DNA from: Cryptomeria japonica | Lineage: Eukaryota; Streptophyta; Pinopsida; Cupressales; Cupressaceae | Reading direction: 5' to 3' | DNA length: 64,000 nucleotides | NCBI RefSeq assembly: GCF_030272615.1 | Contig: NC_081415.1 | Location: forward strand, 626,389,740 to 626,453,739 | In this document: positions 1 to 11,846 of the stretch, in pieces | How positions within the stretch are numbered: the first letter of the stretch is position 1 | How the letters are laid out: every line of letters begins with the position of its first letter | Made by a program: the position numbers and the translations under genes | The notes under the pieces: model-generated | Databases searched by the model: none | Told to the model about the DNA's origin: nothing | Seen by the model: only the letters and a program-made list of their open reading frames with translations

Positions 1-2793
1 CTACCTCCTATTAGAGCCATAAGCCATCAGATTGATTTTATTCTAGGAGCATCATTACCCAACAAAGCAGCCTATAAGATGACTCCCAAACAGAACAAGG
101 AAGTGGCTAGACAAGTCCAAGAATTGTTGGACCAAGGGTTGATAAAGAAGAGCATGAGTCCTTATGTCGTACCTACAGTGTTAGCACCCAAGAAAGGAGG
201 AACATGGAGGTTATGCACAGATTCAAGTCATAAATAGAATCACTATTTTCCTATCCCAAGAATCGAAGACTTGATGGATTTATTGGGAGGTGCAAAGTAC
301 TTCACTAAGATTGATCTCAAGAGTGGATACCACCAGATTAGGATAAAAGAAGGTGATGAATGGAAAAAAACCTTCAAAACCAATGAAGGACTTTATGAGT
401 GGCTTGTTATGCCATTCGGTCTTAGTAATGCTCCAAGTACATTCATGAGACTCATGAATGAAGTGTTGAAAGATTTTATTGGTAAATTTTTTGTTGTATA
501 CTTAGATGACATCTTGATTTTTAGTAGAATTAAAGAGAAACATCTAAAGCATCTTAGTATTGTATTGCAAAAATTGTACAATAAACAACTAACTATAAAC
601 TCAGAGAAGTGTGAGTTTATGAAGTAGGAACTTGTCTATATTGGATTTGTAGTTTCAAGAGGAGATTTGAAGATGGACACATCAAAGGTGGAATCCATCA
701 CAAGTTGGCCAACACCAAAGACAACAAGTGAAGTAAGAAGTTTTTATGGTTTGGCACAGTTCTAAAGGAAGTTTATCAGAGGGTTCAGTGAGATTTGTGC
801 ACCCATGCTGGATACCATCAAAGGAGGAGTTAAGACTAAGTTTCAGTGGACCAATGCAACTAACAAAGGGTTTGAACTTTTGAAACAAAAGGTAGCTACA
901 CAACCAGTACTCATTCTTCCTAGTTTTGATAAGTTGTTCCAAATTGAATGTGATGCAAGTAATATAGCAGTTGGTGTTATTTTGAGTCAAGAGAATAGAC
1001 CTATAGCTTTCTTTAGTGAGAAGCTCAATGATGCCAAGAAGAAGTATTTGTCCTATGATCTCGAGTTGTATGCTCTTGTCCAAGGTCTTAGGAAGTGGAG
1101 GCACTACTTGTTACCTAAGGAGTTTGTTGTTTACACAGATAATCAAGCTTTAAGTTTTCTGAATTCACAAGATAAGTTTAGTCATAGGCATGTTAAATGG
1201 GTTGAGTATTTGCAGCCATATACTTTTTCTATTAAGCATAAGAAAGGAAAATGTAATAAAGTAGTAGATTCTTTGAGTAGAAGGCTACTAACAGTGCAAG
1301 AAGTGCAGATTCAGAGTATTGGAGTTGATTACTTCAAGGATTTTTACCCCAATGATGAATATTTTGCAGCCATTTACAAGGTTTGTCAAGAATTTCAGAA
1401 TCACTTTCATAGTGAATATGCTGACTTTACTTTGCAGAATGGTTTGTTGTTTAAAGGTGGACAGCCGTGTGTTCCCAAAGGATTGATGCGGGAAAATATG
1501 ATCCAAGAAAAGCACAATGGATGTTTGAGTGGTCATTTTGGCCTTAATAAGACATTGGAACTTGTTCAAAGGTTCTACTATTGGCCCAAAATGTAGAGGG
1601 ATATTAGAAGGTATGTTGAGCAGTGTATGATTTGTCAGAAAGCTAAAGGTACAACTACTAATGTTGGTCTTTATCAGCCATTACCTATTCCTATAAGGCC
1701 ATGGGAATGTGTAAGTATGGATTTTGTGGTTGGATTACCCAAAACAAAGCTTGGTTGTGATAGCATTTTTGTTATTGTTGACAGATTCAGTAAAATGGCA
1801 CATTTTGTTCCTTGTAAAACTACTCATGATGCTAGTCACATTGCACACTTGTTTTTCAAAGAGGTTATTAGAATCCATGGTTTGCTGGTTAGTATTGTTT
1901 CAGATAGAGATGTCAAATTCCTTGGACATTTTTGGAAAACTCTTTGGAAAAGACTGGAAACCAATTTGTCTTTTGGTTCAGCCTATCATCCCCAAACGGA
2001 TGGTCAAATAGAGGTAGTCAATAGGACACTTGGAAACCTTTCAAGGTTTTTGACAAAGGAATATGGATAGAGTTGGGATCAGGTTCTTCACTAGGCAGAG
2101 TTTGCGTACAATGATAGTGATAACAGGTCTACTGGGAAGAGTCCTTTTGAGATAGTGTATGGTATGCACCCACGAGGTGTTATGGAATTATGAGATCTTG
2201 GTAATCTGTCGCATAGAAGTGGTCAAGCTGATGATGTCGCTCAATCCATGAAGGAGGTTCATGACCAAGTCAGGTGAGCTCTCCAAGATTCTTCACAAAA
2301 AGTTAAAGCCAGAGTTGATGCCACACATAGAGATGTGCAAAAATTAGTTGGAGATTTGGTGATGGTACATTTGAATAAGGCCCGACTTCAAAAAGGGGTT
2401 CCCAGCAAGCTACAAATGAGGAGAATAGGCCCATGTAAAGTTTAGCCAAGTATGGCTCTAATGCCTATAAGATTGATTTGCCATCTGATATTGATTTGTC
2501 TCCCATTTTCAATGTCGCAGATTTGGTTGTCTACAAGGCACAACTTCCCAACGAGGATGCGCGAGTTTTAGATGTCCAATAGTCACTTGCCGACCTACCC
2601 TTACTTTCTTCTTCCATGCCTCAGGCTGAGAAAGTGTTGGATTCCCACGTTCTCAAGAAGACTAGACATCAGGTCTACATGGAACATTTGGTCAAATGGA
2701 TGCATAAACCTGATTCTAAAGCGACCTGGGTCCCTGAATTAGACTTTGTTAAGTCACGAATTGATCTTTCCTTGCTGCCGAGCGCAGTCACTT
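1..2793 (+). pseudogene. pol: Degenerate pol of element D (RT, RNase H, integrase, chromodomain)
   Basis: This is the replication and integration polyprotein of a chromovirus. Frame 1 is open in blocks broken by stops at about 237, 627, 760, 1596 and 2070, and it shifts frame near 2444. The RT active site reads YLDD at 499-510. RNase H follows at about 880-1270, with a conserved DNQAL block near 1138. The integrase has an H-H-C-C zinc finger at about 1510-1640 and a D-D-E core: D in SMDFVVG near 1717, D in VSDRD near 1905, E in DGQIE near 2010. A chromodomain-like segment (VLDSHVLKK to ATWVPELDF) lies at 2635-2750, which fits targeting to chromatin in this lineage. The first residues are cut by the window edge. 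Confidence 0.85.
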
Positions 2794-2803
2794 GACTTCT
2801 TTG

Positions 2804-2817
2804 TTTTGGGGGGAGTA
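2804..2817 (+). other. Polypurine tract of element D
   Basis: A T-run followed by GGGGGGAGTA lies directly before the presumed LTR start TGGTACAGG. In LTR retrotransposons this purine tract primes plus-strand DNA synthesis. Its place, just after the end of pol, fits that role. Confidence 0.65.
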
Positions 2818-4105
2818 TGGTACAGGAGCACCTAAGGGTTGAAATGCCCTTAACCAATTTTGGCTTGTGATACCTTCCAGTGGTCATGTAAATACATAAG
2901 GACTGGCTCTAGTCCATTTGTTTGGTCGTTTACTTGCAGTTTTTGAAAACTTCCTTATCGGTAAGACCTACCCTGATCAACAAGTCTTACCCCGATGAGG
3001 TCGCCAGAGTATGGAGTGGTTGTATTGGGTATTGGCAGGAGTGGTTCACACTTACCCCGATGACCCGATAAGTCGTCAATGCTCAGAGTATTGTTATCGG
3101 GTATCAACGGGAGTAGTTTCAAGTTACCCTGATGACCCGATTAGAAAGCATAGGCGTGGAGTGGAGCCATCGGGTATCGAAAGGAGCTATTTAATGTTAT
3201 ACTGATAACCCAATAAGAAGTGCGGAGCATAAAAAGTTGTCGTTGGCCATCAGAAGTCAGGTTTTGAAGTCTTTTCGATGACCCAATGGAAAACGCGAAA
3301 GGCATGTTTTGGTAGCTATCCCGCGGACCTGATAGGAAAGTGCTAGTCGAGGTGATAGTCATCGGCCATCGAAAGGAATGCTTCAATGTTACCTCGACGA
3401 CTTGATGACAAGGCACAAGCGGAGGAGATAGACATTGGAGACATCATCCATCAGAAAAGCACAATGTAATGCTACTCGATGACCCGATGGAACATCACAA
3501 AGTGGAGGAAGATGGCATCGACCATCGGGCCAACATGTTTGGAGGGGTCCCGATGACCCTGGAAATGCCCAGGAAGCAGAGGAAAGCATCGGCCATCAGA
3601 AGAAGGGATTTATTGCTATCCCGACACCTGATAGAAAAGTGTGAGTGGTGGACATGGTTATCGGCCATCGGTGAAGGTGTGTTTTGGTTACCCCGATCAC
3701 CCGATGGAAAAGTGTAAACTTTGCAAGTCACCAACGAGCATTGAAAGCCAGGTTTTGAGGCTATGCCGATGACTCGTTATAAAACTATTTTCTCCAGTTT
3801 GTAACCGTATGTGTTTCATGACGGATGGATGATCTATAAAAGACCAATTGTAAGGAATTGGATTGTTTGGATACTATAGGAAACACACAAGAAATACATA
3901 CAAGTTTGTTTTCTGGTTTTCTATCTCTGAGTGTCGTATTGTCTTGTTTTTGTTAAGTTTCATTACAATTATGTAATTAAAGCTTCCTTTTTGTTGTTCG
4001 TTTCTTTGTTTTGAATTCATAATGTAAATATGGCTCTGTCTTGAACCTCCACCGTGGGATCCACATGGCCATTGGAGTTCTTCAGGAAGAGCCAAAAATG
4101 TACAG
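2818..4105 (+). repeat. 3' LTR of element D with internal CCGATGACCCGAT repeats
   Basis: The LTR starts TGGTACAGG right after the polypurine tract. A TATA box (TATAAAAGA) is at 3835-3843, followed by an AT-rich R/U5-like stretch. Between about 2955 and 3790 it holds a degenerate array in which TACCCCGATGACCCGAT alternates with its near inverse (ATCGGCCATCG, ATCGGGTATCG). The 3' border is uncertain because no second LTR copy or target site duplication is in view. Confidence 0.6.
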
Positions 4106-5063
4106 TCAGAGTAGAGTAGCAGTAAGAGGAAACTAGGAAATGGCCATAGCCATTTCTGCATACTGAGCCTAGGCGAGCTTGGAAGAAGTCCAGCTAGGTT
4201 TTAGTGACCGTAAAGGAGTAAGTGCAGGGGAGGACTGGTGTAGAAGTTTGATTGCAAAATCAGACAAGATGATGACTTTGCAGACTACGAGTAAGCAAGG
4301 GTAGTCCTACACCTCTGCAAACATAGTGACAAAATCTAAAAGCATGGAGAACAAGCTTCTTTATGAGCTTGTATCAAGTGTGGTGAGAAAATACTGGTAG
4401 GGAAGCACTTAGAAGTCTAGAGGCGTAGACTTGGAACCTAGGAAGGGATAGAAGAAAACCATCAAGAAATCTAATTTATAGGAAACTAGGTAGCCTCCAT
4501 ATCATTGGGTGCAAGAGAACTCACCATATCTCATTTCTGTTTAGAAGGGCCTACCTTCAAGTTGGCGTTTACACCTTGAGGGGAATGACCCAAAGTGGCT
4601 TTTCCCTTGGCCTACTATGTAAGTGGCAAAGGTGAAATTGGAGCCAAAATTGGGGGTGTATGTCATTAGTATCAGTTTGGGGTGGACTTAGAGCCACACA
4701 AGGTTCACTAAAGCCTCAAGTGGCTTACCATTGAGTGAAGCACACAAGTCTCTCAAACAACGACTAGACACCTTTGTATTTAGAGACCCACCATTTTTTA
4801 TTGATTGAACATTGCATTGATGTCGGTGCAAGGGATGTAGATCATGCCCTGAAGTTACTCACCATATGACTCCCTTGGGATGAGACAAAAATCCCTAGCT
4901 TAACATAAGCTATACATAGTTTTCTAGGGAGAGGATGATATTGGGTCATGCTTCTATTCTTGGATCCACCTATTTGTCTTCTCTCAAAAAGATGATAATG
5001 CCCTATACTCCTTAAAGTGTTACACATTTGAGTTGATAGAGATCCAGGTTTTGAAGGCCTAAC
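4106..5063 (+). repeat. Relic of a Tat-type leader, no gene
   Basis: No coding potential is visible. Two pieces match the non-coding leaders of the Tat elements downstream: GAGGGGAATGACCCAAAGTGG near 4577 resembles the GAGAGGGGAACGACC block near 7620 and 63550, and the run around 4760-4990 with ACTCACCATATGACTCCC matches the ACTCACCATA blocks near 7918, 22742 and 63858. I read it as an old fragment of a related element. Confidence 0.5.
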
Positions 5064-5139
<76 letters not shown>

Positions 5140-5774
5140 AATATACATACATACATATACACGTATATATACAAACATACACACACACATACATACTTAC
5201 ATACATACATACAGGCATGCATGCATGCATGTATGTATATTTACGCACACACACCCATATGTATGTATGTATATATATGTATGTACATCTATGTGTGTGT
5301 GTGTGTACACATATAAATATATGTATATATAAGTATACACACATGTGTGTGTGTGTATGTGTACATATATGCGCACACACACACATATACATACATAGAT
5401 ATGTACACACACACACACACACACACACATATGTGTGTGTGTGTGTGTGTGTGTGTGGACATGTACACACACATATGTATGTATATATATACATATATAG
5501 ATGTATAGATATACATATATAAATATATACATATACATATATACATATATACATGTATAACATGTATATATACATGTATACATGTATATATACATGTATA
5601 CATGTATATATACATGTATGTACATGTATATATACATGTATACATGTATATATACATGTATGTACATGTATATATACATGTATACATGTATGTACATGTA
5701 TATATACATGTATGTACATACATGTATACATGTATATATATACATATATATACATATGTGTGTGTGTGTGTGTG
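5064..5774. repeat. Compound microsatellite (AC)n / (ATAC)n / (TATACATG)n
   Basis: A perfect (AC)n run at about 5065-5132 is followed by TATACA, GTAT, (TG)n and repeated TATACATG blocks up to the LTR of element A. The long open frames here are products of the repeat and are not genes. The same kind of sequence reappears at 44304-44469 on the far side of element A. Confidence 0.95.
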
Positions 5775-6804
5775 TGTACACCTAAAAATGGTCTGAAGAT
5801 AGTTAATTAAATACGCAGTTATTTAATTTATCCCCCTTCCCAATTAATTGAATTCACAAGCAATTTGATTAATTTTCCCTATTCATCTACTAATAAATAA
5901 ATCTACATGAGTGATTTATATAGTTTATTTCATATCCCCTTTTGATTAATTAATATCCCCCCCTATTTAAATTAATTCTTCTAATATCATAATTAGTTAA
6001 AATAAATCAAATCCCGATTTGTTTAAATTAATTCTCTTTTTCTAAATATTTTAATTTCTAAATTCAAATGAGCACATGGATCCTAACTTTTAGCCACCTA
6101 ACCTGACCATCCCCTAACCTAACTCATTATATATAATCCTAGGGTCTAACTAACCCTATCCTATTGCACATCCTAACCTCTTTTATCCTAGCCTCTTATG
6201 GGTTGGATATTCTCCCCTTGAGACACATGGCACTTTTTCCACATGTCTCCTCCCTTGGACACTTGCCCTCTTATGAGTAAGGCTCCTTGGAACTTGTCAC
6301 CACAGCGATGACAAGTGTCCCTTCCTCCAACCTCTTCTCCAACTTCCTCAATCTTGACCCTTGATATCTTCAAATCAAATCTGGATCGTCAATTCCTGTC
6401 ACCTTAGCTTTGGCCTTGGAATTCCTATAAATACCCCTCATTTTGGAGCAATAAAGATCCCTTGCATTCATAGTTTTAGCATCATTACTCTAGGCAGTTT
6501 CATTTCAATAAGCTAGCATAATTAGCATATTAGATTAATCATGCATAATAATCATATTTTTCATACCATTTGCATAATCATGAAGTAGCTACTTAACTCT
6601 TGAGTTGCCACTTTGGAGGTCATTGCTTTGCTGAGAGCCAACACTTCTTCAACCTTCAAGGTCCTCAAGAATAGAGGAAGATGGGACATCTCAAAGAATT
6701 ATTTGGTTTGCATTTGTTTAGCTTTCTATTTGCTTCGTAATTTCATGATGTTGTCTCATCTATGCGTATGCTTGTTTCATTTAACCATATTTTTTAGCAT
6801 CACA
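5775..6804 (+). repeat. 5' LTR of element A
   Basis: It matches 43268-44303 and the split copy at 44470-44499 plus 61772-62788. It begins TGTACACCTAAAAATGG; the other copies begin TGTATACACC, so the start here may have been altered by expansion of the adjoining (TG)n run, which could put the true start at 5759. It ends AGCATCACA. The first 300 bases are rich in TTAATTAA and AAATAAAT. The core promoter is near 6426. Confidence 0.85.
6426..6433 (+). promoter_or_regulatory. TATA box of LTR A
   Basis: TATAAATA followed by CCCCTCATTTTGG. The same box is at the matching place in the 3' LTR (about 43925). It would drive the gag-pol genomic RNA. Confidence 0.65.
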
Positions 6805-6809
6805 TTAAT

Positions 6810-6828
6810 TGGTGCCCACCATGGGGCC
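6810..6828 (+). other. Primer binding site of element A
   Basis: TGGTGCCCACCATGGGGCC starts five bases after the LTR end. The A' element has TGGCGCCCACTGTGGGGCC at the same place (62794-62812). This type of tRNA-complementary PBS is usual in Tat elements. I did not assign the tRNA. Confidence 0.75.
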
Positions 6829-6944
6829 TAGCCCCTTTGATCTTTAACAAGTTTGCTTGCAAGAAATCTCATTGAGAGGTTGATTAGCTCTTTCGATGCA
6901 CAGATTAGCTCTCTCGGGCTTCTGATTCCCGTTTTTGGTATCCA

Positions 6945-7220
6945 TTGTAGCGTTCAGACATCTCAAATGGTGTTTATGGGAGATTCCTCAACTCTATTTT
7001 CTATGTTTTTCCATACTTTAGCGATTTTCAGTTTATACCTTAGCGTTTTTGGTCTATTTGACAAAGTTCTCAGCTGGATTAGCAACGTTCTTGGTCCATT
7101 TGGTAGCGTTCTCAGTCGATTAAGCAACGTTCTTGGTGTTCAGAATAGCATTTTTGGTTAATTAGATAGCGTTCTTGGTCCATTTGATAGCGTTCTTGGT
7201 CAATTTGATAGCGTTTTCAG
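6945..7220 (+). repeat. Iterated GCGTTCTTGGTC motif cluster in leader A
   Basis: The unit TAGCGTTCTTGGTCCATTTG and variants (AGCGTTTTTGG, GCAACGTTCTTGG, AGCGTTCTCAG) recurs about every 20-30 bases. Related units occur in A' at about 62925-63155. The core GCGTTCTTG resembles the GCGCTATTG units of element B and the GCGTCTGTG units of element C. Confidence 0.8.
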
Positions 7221-8289
7221 TTTTTCATTGATTTTTCTAATGTTGTATTCTGCATTTCTCATTTCTGCTTTGGACTGTCATTTTCCTGAACCTAATCTGC
7301 AGTTTGTTAATTTTGCAGGTACTTATTTCGTTGTGAAAGACCAGAGTTATAAACCATTTCGTCACCAAAGATTATAATATAAACTACTTACTTTGTTTGC
7401 AGCCATTGGATTTTGCATTTATTTTTGATAAATTAGGCACATAGACTAATTACAATGAAAATGAACAAACATGTCTTATGTGTTTTTGATGATAGGCGAG
7501 TATGCTCACACCTTTCTTAGGTGATCAGAAAACTAGACTCATCTTTTCTTTTCAATAGTGAACATCTTTAGCTGGCCTACCCTTCCAAGGAGCCTATAAG
7601 GCCAAAGCCATTAAGGTCGGTGAGAGGGGAACAACCCAAGTGGGAATGATTAATACCAAGTACTCCAAACCACTATAAAATAAACATGATTTGATGAAAA
7701 TCAAGTCAACGACAGTGCTCGGGAATAGCTCTCCTCTGTACCTTCGGGTATATCAAACCTTGGTTTTCAAGGCTGGGAGACCTCTTAATTGAGTTTATAC
7801 CCCAACGCGCCGAACAAATCCCTTACCAGTTCCAATTAAAATTAGAAGCTACCTGGTTTACCTCCAAACATTATTAAATTCTTAGTGCATGGAGGGGGAA
7901 GAATCTCTCCTTAAGACACTCACCATATGTCCCTCTTGAGCGTATGTGCGAACTCCCCTTTTGAGACCTTATTGGTAGGCTCATAATGGGACTCCACTAG
8001 CTCTCACAAAGGCAAAAACACAGGTGCTGTGTGAGATGACAGGGTACCAAGTGTGGGCGAAGAACTAATAAAGAAGCCAATCTCCTTAGGATAAGCTGAA
8101 TGATGTATTTTCAATTGTTTAAAACCTGTGAAAACTTGGGATTTCTTTAAAGCTTCTTGAACATACACTTTATGTGTCCTTTGGGACAAAATACAATCTG
8201 AATTCTGTGTTTGTAAGTCAGGTCAAGCTATCATCCATTGAAATACAATAGAAATTGCAAACTCAAACTTCAAATTGTCAAATTTATAA

Positions 8290-9262
8290 GTTTCACAATA
8301 GATTAGCTCTTTTGGTCCTCACGGTCCAAACAATAGCTTTTTTAGTCCAAACAGTAGCTCTCATGGTCCAAATAGTAGCTTTTTCAGTCCAAACAGTAGC
8401 TCTCACAGTCCAAACATTAGCTCTCTTGGTATGAATGTTAACTTTCTCATATTTGGACCGTGAGAGCTACTGTTTGGACTAAAAAAGCTAAACATCAGCT
8501 CTCTTGGTATGAATGTTAACTTTCTCATATTTCAACAGTAACTCTCCAAGGTTGAGCTTACTAGGTATAAACATCATTTTTCTCAATCTACACATAAACG
8601 CTTGGAGTCAAAACAAGCATTGTCTAAGTTCCAACATCATTATTTTAAACAACAAAGTTTATGGTCTAAACAACAGAGTTTCTAGTCCAAACAACAACCC
8701 TCATGGTCTAAACAATAGAGTTTTTGGTCTAAACAAGTTTCTAATCCAAACAACAGATCTCTTGGTCTAAACAATAGAGTTTCTGGTTTAAACAACAACA
8801 CTCTTGGTCTAAACAACAACTCCCTTAGTCTAAATGTGAGCTTTCTTGGTCTAAACAACAACTCTTTTGGGTTGAATGTCAAATTTATCATGTTTCAACA
8901 CTAGATCTCTCAGTTTGCACTTGCTACGTTTAAACATCAGTCATCTGAGTCTGAAAATCAAAAAGTTGGGTCAAAATAATAATCTTCTAAGTTCAGACAC
9001 CAAATTTGCTTAGTCTAAACATCACTATTTTGAACTTTAGAGTCACTGCATTGTAGTTGTGTTTCTGGTCTATCTTGCAACATTTTTGGTCTGTCTTGTA
9101 GCATTTATGGTTAGTATAATAGCTTTTACGGTATGTTCCTCAGTATTCTTGGTCAGTTTGTCAGTGTTTCTGGTCAGTATAGCAGCATTTTTGGTCTGTT
9201 CCTTAGTGTTTTTGATAAGTTTGTCAGCGTTTCTAGCCAGTATAGCAACGTTTCTAGTAAAC
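8290..9262 (+). repeat. Second iterated motif zone in leader A (CTTGGTCTAAACAAC and TTTTGGTCTG units)
   Basis: From 8290 to 8890 units such as GGTCCAAACAGTAGCTCT and GGTCTAAACAACAACTC repeat every 20-40 bases. A short inverted copy is present near 8453-8485, with GTGAGAGCTACTGTTTGGAC. From 9055 to 9262 the unit changes to GTTTCTGGTCTGT / AGCATTTTTGGTC. The array is old and degenerate. Confidence 0.75.
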
Positions 9263-9561
9263 TGCACCAAAATCAGAAAATAAAAATAACCCATTTCTCA
9301 AACAGTCAAACATAGAGACTAGGTCATCTTCTCGAGTCACTCAGTCATGTTATCTTCTGTCAAAACAGATTCAAGAATAGACACACTAAGCTTCTCAAGT
9401 ATTCATCTCCAACAAGTTCAAGATCTAACATCTCAAAGTGCGACATCATATTTTATTTGATAATCTGATCATTCAAACATAGTTTCTCATCATGATCTAT
9501 CATCCTTTATCATGAAACTACAACGCTTGATCAGATTAACCTTGTTCTCTATCATAGGATA

Positions 9562-9887
9562 TGTTAGAGTAATCTTTTATTAACTAATAATTATTTATTT
9601 AATTATTAGTCTATTATACTCTATGCTTAAGCTAAACTTAAGAATCTTATAATTCTTTAGGGTTTTCACCTTTAGGGTTTTGAGTATCCTCTTATAAGGA
9701 TTCTCTCTTTGTATTTTAATAACAACTGTAATTATTGAATTGCATTCTTGTTGCACAATCAATATGGCTCCTCTTTTCTGGATCTCTGAATTCTGGCCTC
9801 CATAGCTTTTTTGCTTCTCTCCTTCTGTGACAGGTTTGCATGCAGGTGATCTTTGAGAGCTATAGAGTTGATTTTTCCTCAACTCCA
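9562..9887 (+). repeat. 5' LTR of the copia-like element
   Basis: It begins TGTTAGAGTAATC and ends TTCCTCAACTCCA. About 95% identical by eye to 11514-11838. The exact end may be three bases later, because ATA follows both copies. Confidence 0.88.
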
Positions 9888-9890
9888 ATA

Positions 9891-9904
9891 TGGTATTAGA
9901 GATC
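9891..9904 (+). other. Primer binding site of the copia-like element
   Basis: TGGTATTAGAGATC lies three bases after the LTR. It resembles the initiator-methionine tRNA complement (TGGTATCAGAGC) with one transition in the first eleven positions. Confidence 0.75.
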
Positions 9905-11502
9905 CATATCTGCATGCCATTGTTCTCTTCATGAGAGATTTTGGGCCTTGTTCTTCATATTTGTGTATTCGGGGGTTTGTGCAGTTGTTTTTTTCCATTT
10001 CTTGGGGTAGCTGATTATTTGATACATTTTGGTGCCAAAAGGACATCATAGTTGGATTCAGAAGGCTAATTCCATGAATTTTGATATATAATTTTCCTAT
10101 TTTCGGTGATAGGGGCATCTGGGACATGATTTTTTCTTGGCACATTTTTCAAGGCACACAAATCCGTACGACTGTACCTACAAATGCGTTAGAAAATTTT
10201 CGTAAAAAAAACCCTCTTTATGCCCTAAAAGATGGGGTTTTTTCTTTTGGCCATAACTTGGTCATACGGAGACATTTTTCGACAAACCTTATATCGTAGG
10301 AAAGCTCTTTCTGAGCTCTATCCAGATCTGGAGGTTTGAATTTTTTATTTTTCTTTTTTGATGGGTTTTTTTTTTCTGTCAAAGCCAAAAGTTCCTTTTT
10401 ACACTCCGGGAGACATAACTTGAGCATCTGACCTCCATTTTTCAGAAAATTTATATCGTTGGAAAGCTTGTTCTGTGTTCTTTCCATTAATATGAGTTTT
10501 ATTTCCAGATTCTGCTTTAGGTATATTTTATTTAGTTTTTTGTTTTTCAACACTCTAGTGAATATCTTGGATGTTTAAGGTCCTGGGATCTCTTTCTTTG
10601 AGCAGGATGTCTCGTCTTTGGTTGTTCTTTTCGTTTCCAATCTTTTGTCTCTTCTGATCATTGTAGCATTTTATTTATACAAATTCACTAAGATAAAGTG
10701 CTACCATGCATTGTATACTTGGGATCTTGCATATCTTGTGCCTTATTGTACATGCACTACTTATAAAATGCCATGGGGGGTTGATGTTTTTCTTTGTTTG
10801 CCATCTACCTTTGTCACGTGAGTGTTCCTTCCATGACATTAGCCTCATGATGTGTGTCAAGTGAGTGTTCCTTCCATGATACTATGTACTTTCTCTGCAC
10901 CTTCGATGTTCCTGGTTCTTCGTCATGCAGTTCTTGTTGGTCATTCTTTTCAGTGTACCTGTCTCTCTCCCTTTTTAGCATTATGGGGAGGTTTGTCATG
11001 TTGTTTTAATGCTTCCTTGGTTCGATTGATCAGCTCTTCAGGATTTGGTATTTCATGCCATCTGTATCTTCGAGTTCAGTTGTTTGCCTTTGTTTGCCAT
11101 CTGATCCCAGTAGTGTAATTTGAGGGCACTCATGCAGATTACAGTCTTCTCTACCTAGTCATGCTCTATTTCAGTGGAGGTTCTCCAGATCAACATTTAC
11201 TCTTTGACAATGTTTGCAGCTATTTCATGCTTCAGTGGTGTTCTTCATTCTCTTCTTTTTGTTCCCATCTTCTAGAACACTCTTGTTTGGAGTCTTTTTA
11301 GTCCTTCACTTGAGCTTTCATCTATTCTTGGAGAGAAGTTTTTTTCCCTCAGGGTTTTCTCCTTTTTTCTCCACTTTACAGAGATTTTATTGTACTTGGG
11401 TACCTCATCAGGCCTAGTTGCCAGGACCCATTGCTGCTTTCCTGCATTTTTTGAATGCTTTTTTAGTTCTTAGTTATTTTTTAGCTATTCCCTAAGTTCA
11501 TC
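9905..11502 (+). other. Non-coding interior of the copia-like element
   Basis: No protein domain is recognisable in any frame. Two diverged copies of a segment with ATAACTTG, TTATATCG and GGAAAGCT occur at about 10252-10340 and 10410-10520. A second short duplication, GTGAGTGTTCCTTCCATGA, is at about 10818 and 10861. The sequence is T-rich in the sense strand. Confidence 0.6.
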
Positions 11503-11838
11503 TTAAGGGGGGGTGTTAGAGTAATATTTTATTATCTAATAATTATTTATTTAATTATTAGTCTATTATACTCTATGCTTAAGCTAAACTTAGGAATCTT
11601 ATAATTCTTTAGGGTTTTCAACTTTAGGGTTTTGAGTATCCTCTTATAAGGATTCTCTCTTTGTATTTTAATAACAACTGTAATTATTGAATTGTATTCT
11701 TGTTGCACAATCAATATGACTCCTCTTTTTTGGATCTCTGAATTTTGGCCTCCATAGCTTTTTGCTTCTCTCCTTCTATGACAGGTTTGCATGCAAGTGA
11801 TCTTCAGGAGCTGTAGAGTTGATTTTTTCTCAACTCCA
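11503..11838 (+). repeat. Polypurine tract and 3' LTR of the copia-like element
   Basis: TTAAGGGGGGG at 11503-11513 directly precedes the LTR start TGTTAGAGTAATA at 11514. The LTR ends at CAACTCCA (11838). The flanking ATAGGATA then returns to leader sequence of element A. Confidence 0.88.
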
Positions 11839-11846
11839 ATAGGATA

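Larger units (their letters stand above)
1..4105 (+). mobile_element. Element D: 3' part of a chromovirus-type Ty3/Gypsy retrotransposon
   Basis: The window opens inside the reverse transcriptase of a Ty3/Gypsy element, so the 5' LTR, gag and protease lie outside. Order on the plus strand is reverse transcriptase, RNase H, integrase and a C-terminal chromodomain-like segment, followed by a G-rich polypurine tract and an LTR beginning TGGTACAGG. The chromodomain and the integrase type separate it from the Tat elements in the rest of the window. The reading frame has many stops and at least one frameshift, so it is an old inactive copy. The outer end of the LTR is not resolved; about 4105 is an estimate. 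Confidence 0.85.
6829..9561 (+). other. Non-coding leader of element A (first part)
   Basis: About 2.7 kb lie between the PBS and the copia-like insertion with no convincing gene. It has three parts: a cluster of GCGTTCTTGG-type motifs (6945-7220), a block conserved with A' at about 7435-8210 (GAGAGGGGAACAACC, CTTCGGGTATATC, ACTCACCATATG), and further iterated motifs (8290-9262). The short frames are shadows of repeats. Confidence 0.7.
9562..11838 (+). mobile_element. Non-autonomous copia-like LTR retrotransposon inserted in leader A
   Basis: Direct LTRs of about 326 bp (9562-9887 and 11514-11838) start TGTTAGAGTAAT and end CAACTCCA. The PBS is TGGTATTAGAG, close to the initiator-Met type common in Ty1/Copia, and a G-run polypurine tract precedes the 3' LTR. 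The host sequence ATAGGATA occurs on both sides (9554-9561 and 11839-11846) and includes the target site duplication. The 1.6-kb interior has no gag or pol, so it must have depended on another element. LTRs differ by roughly 16 substitutions. Confidence 0.9.

Noticed and set aside
5012-5810. Long open frames on both strands made of Tyr, Met, Cys, Ile, His and Thr
   Set aside because: They are translations of the AC/AT microsatellite in several frames at once.
10852-11118. An 88-codon frame in the copia-like element as a residual gag
   Set aside because: It lacks a zinc knuckle or any Copia gag motif and looks like composition effect.
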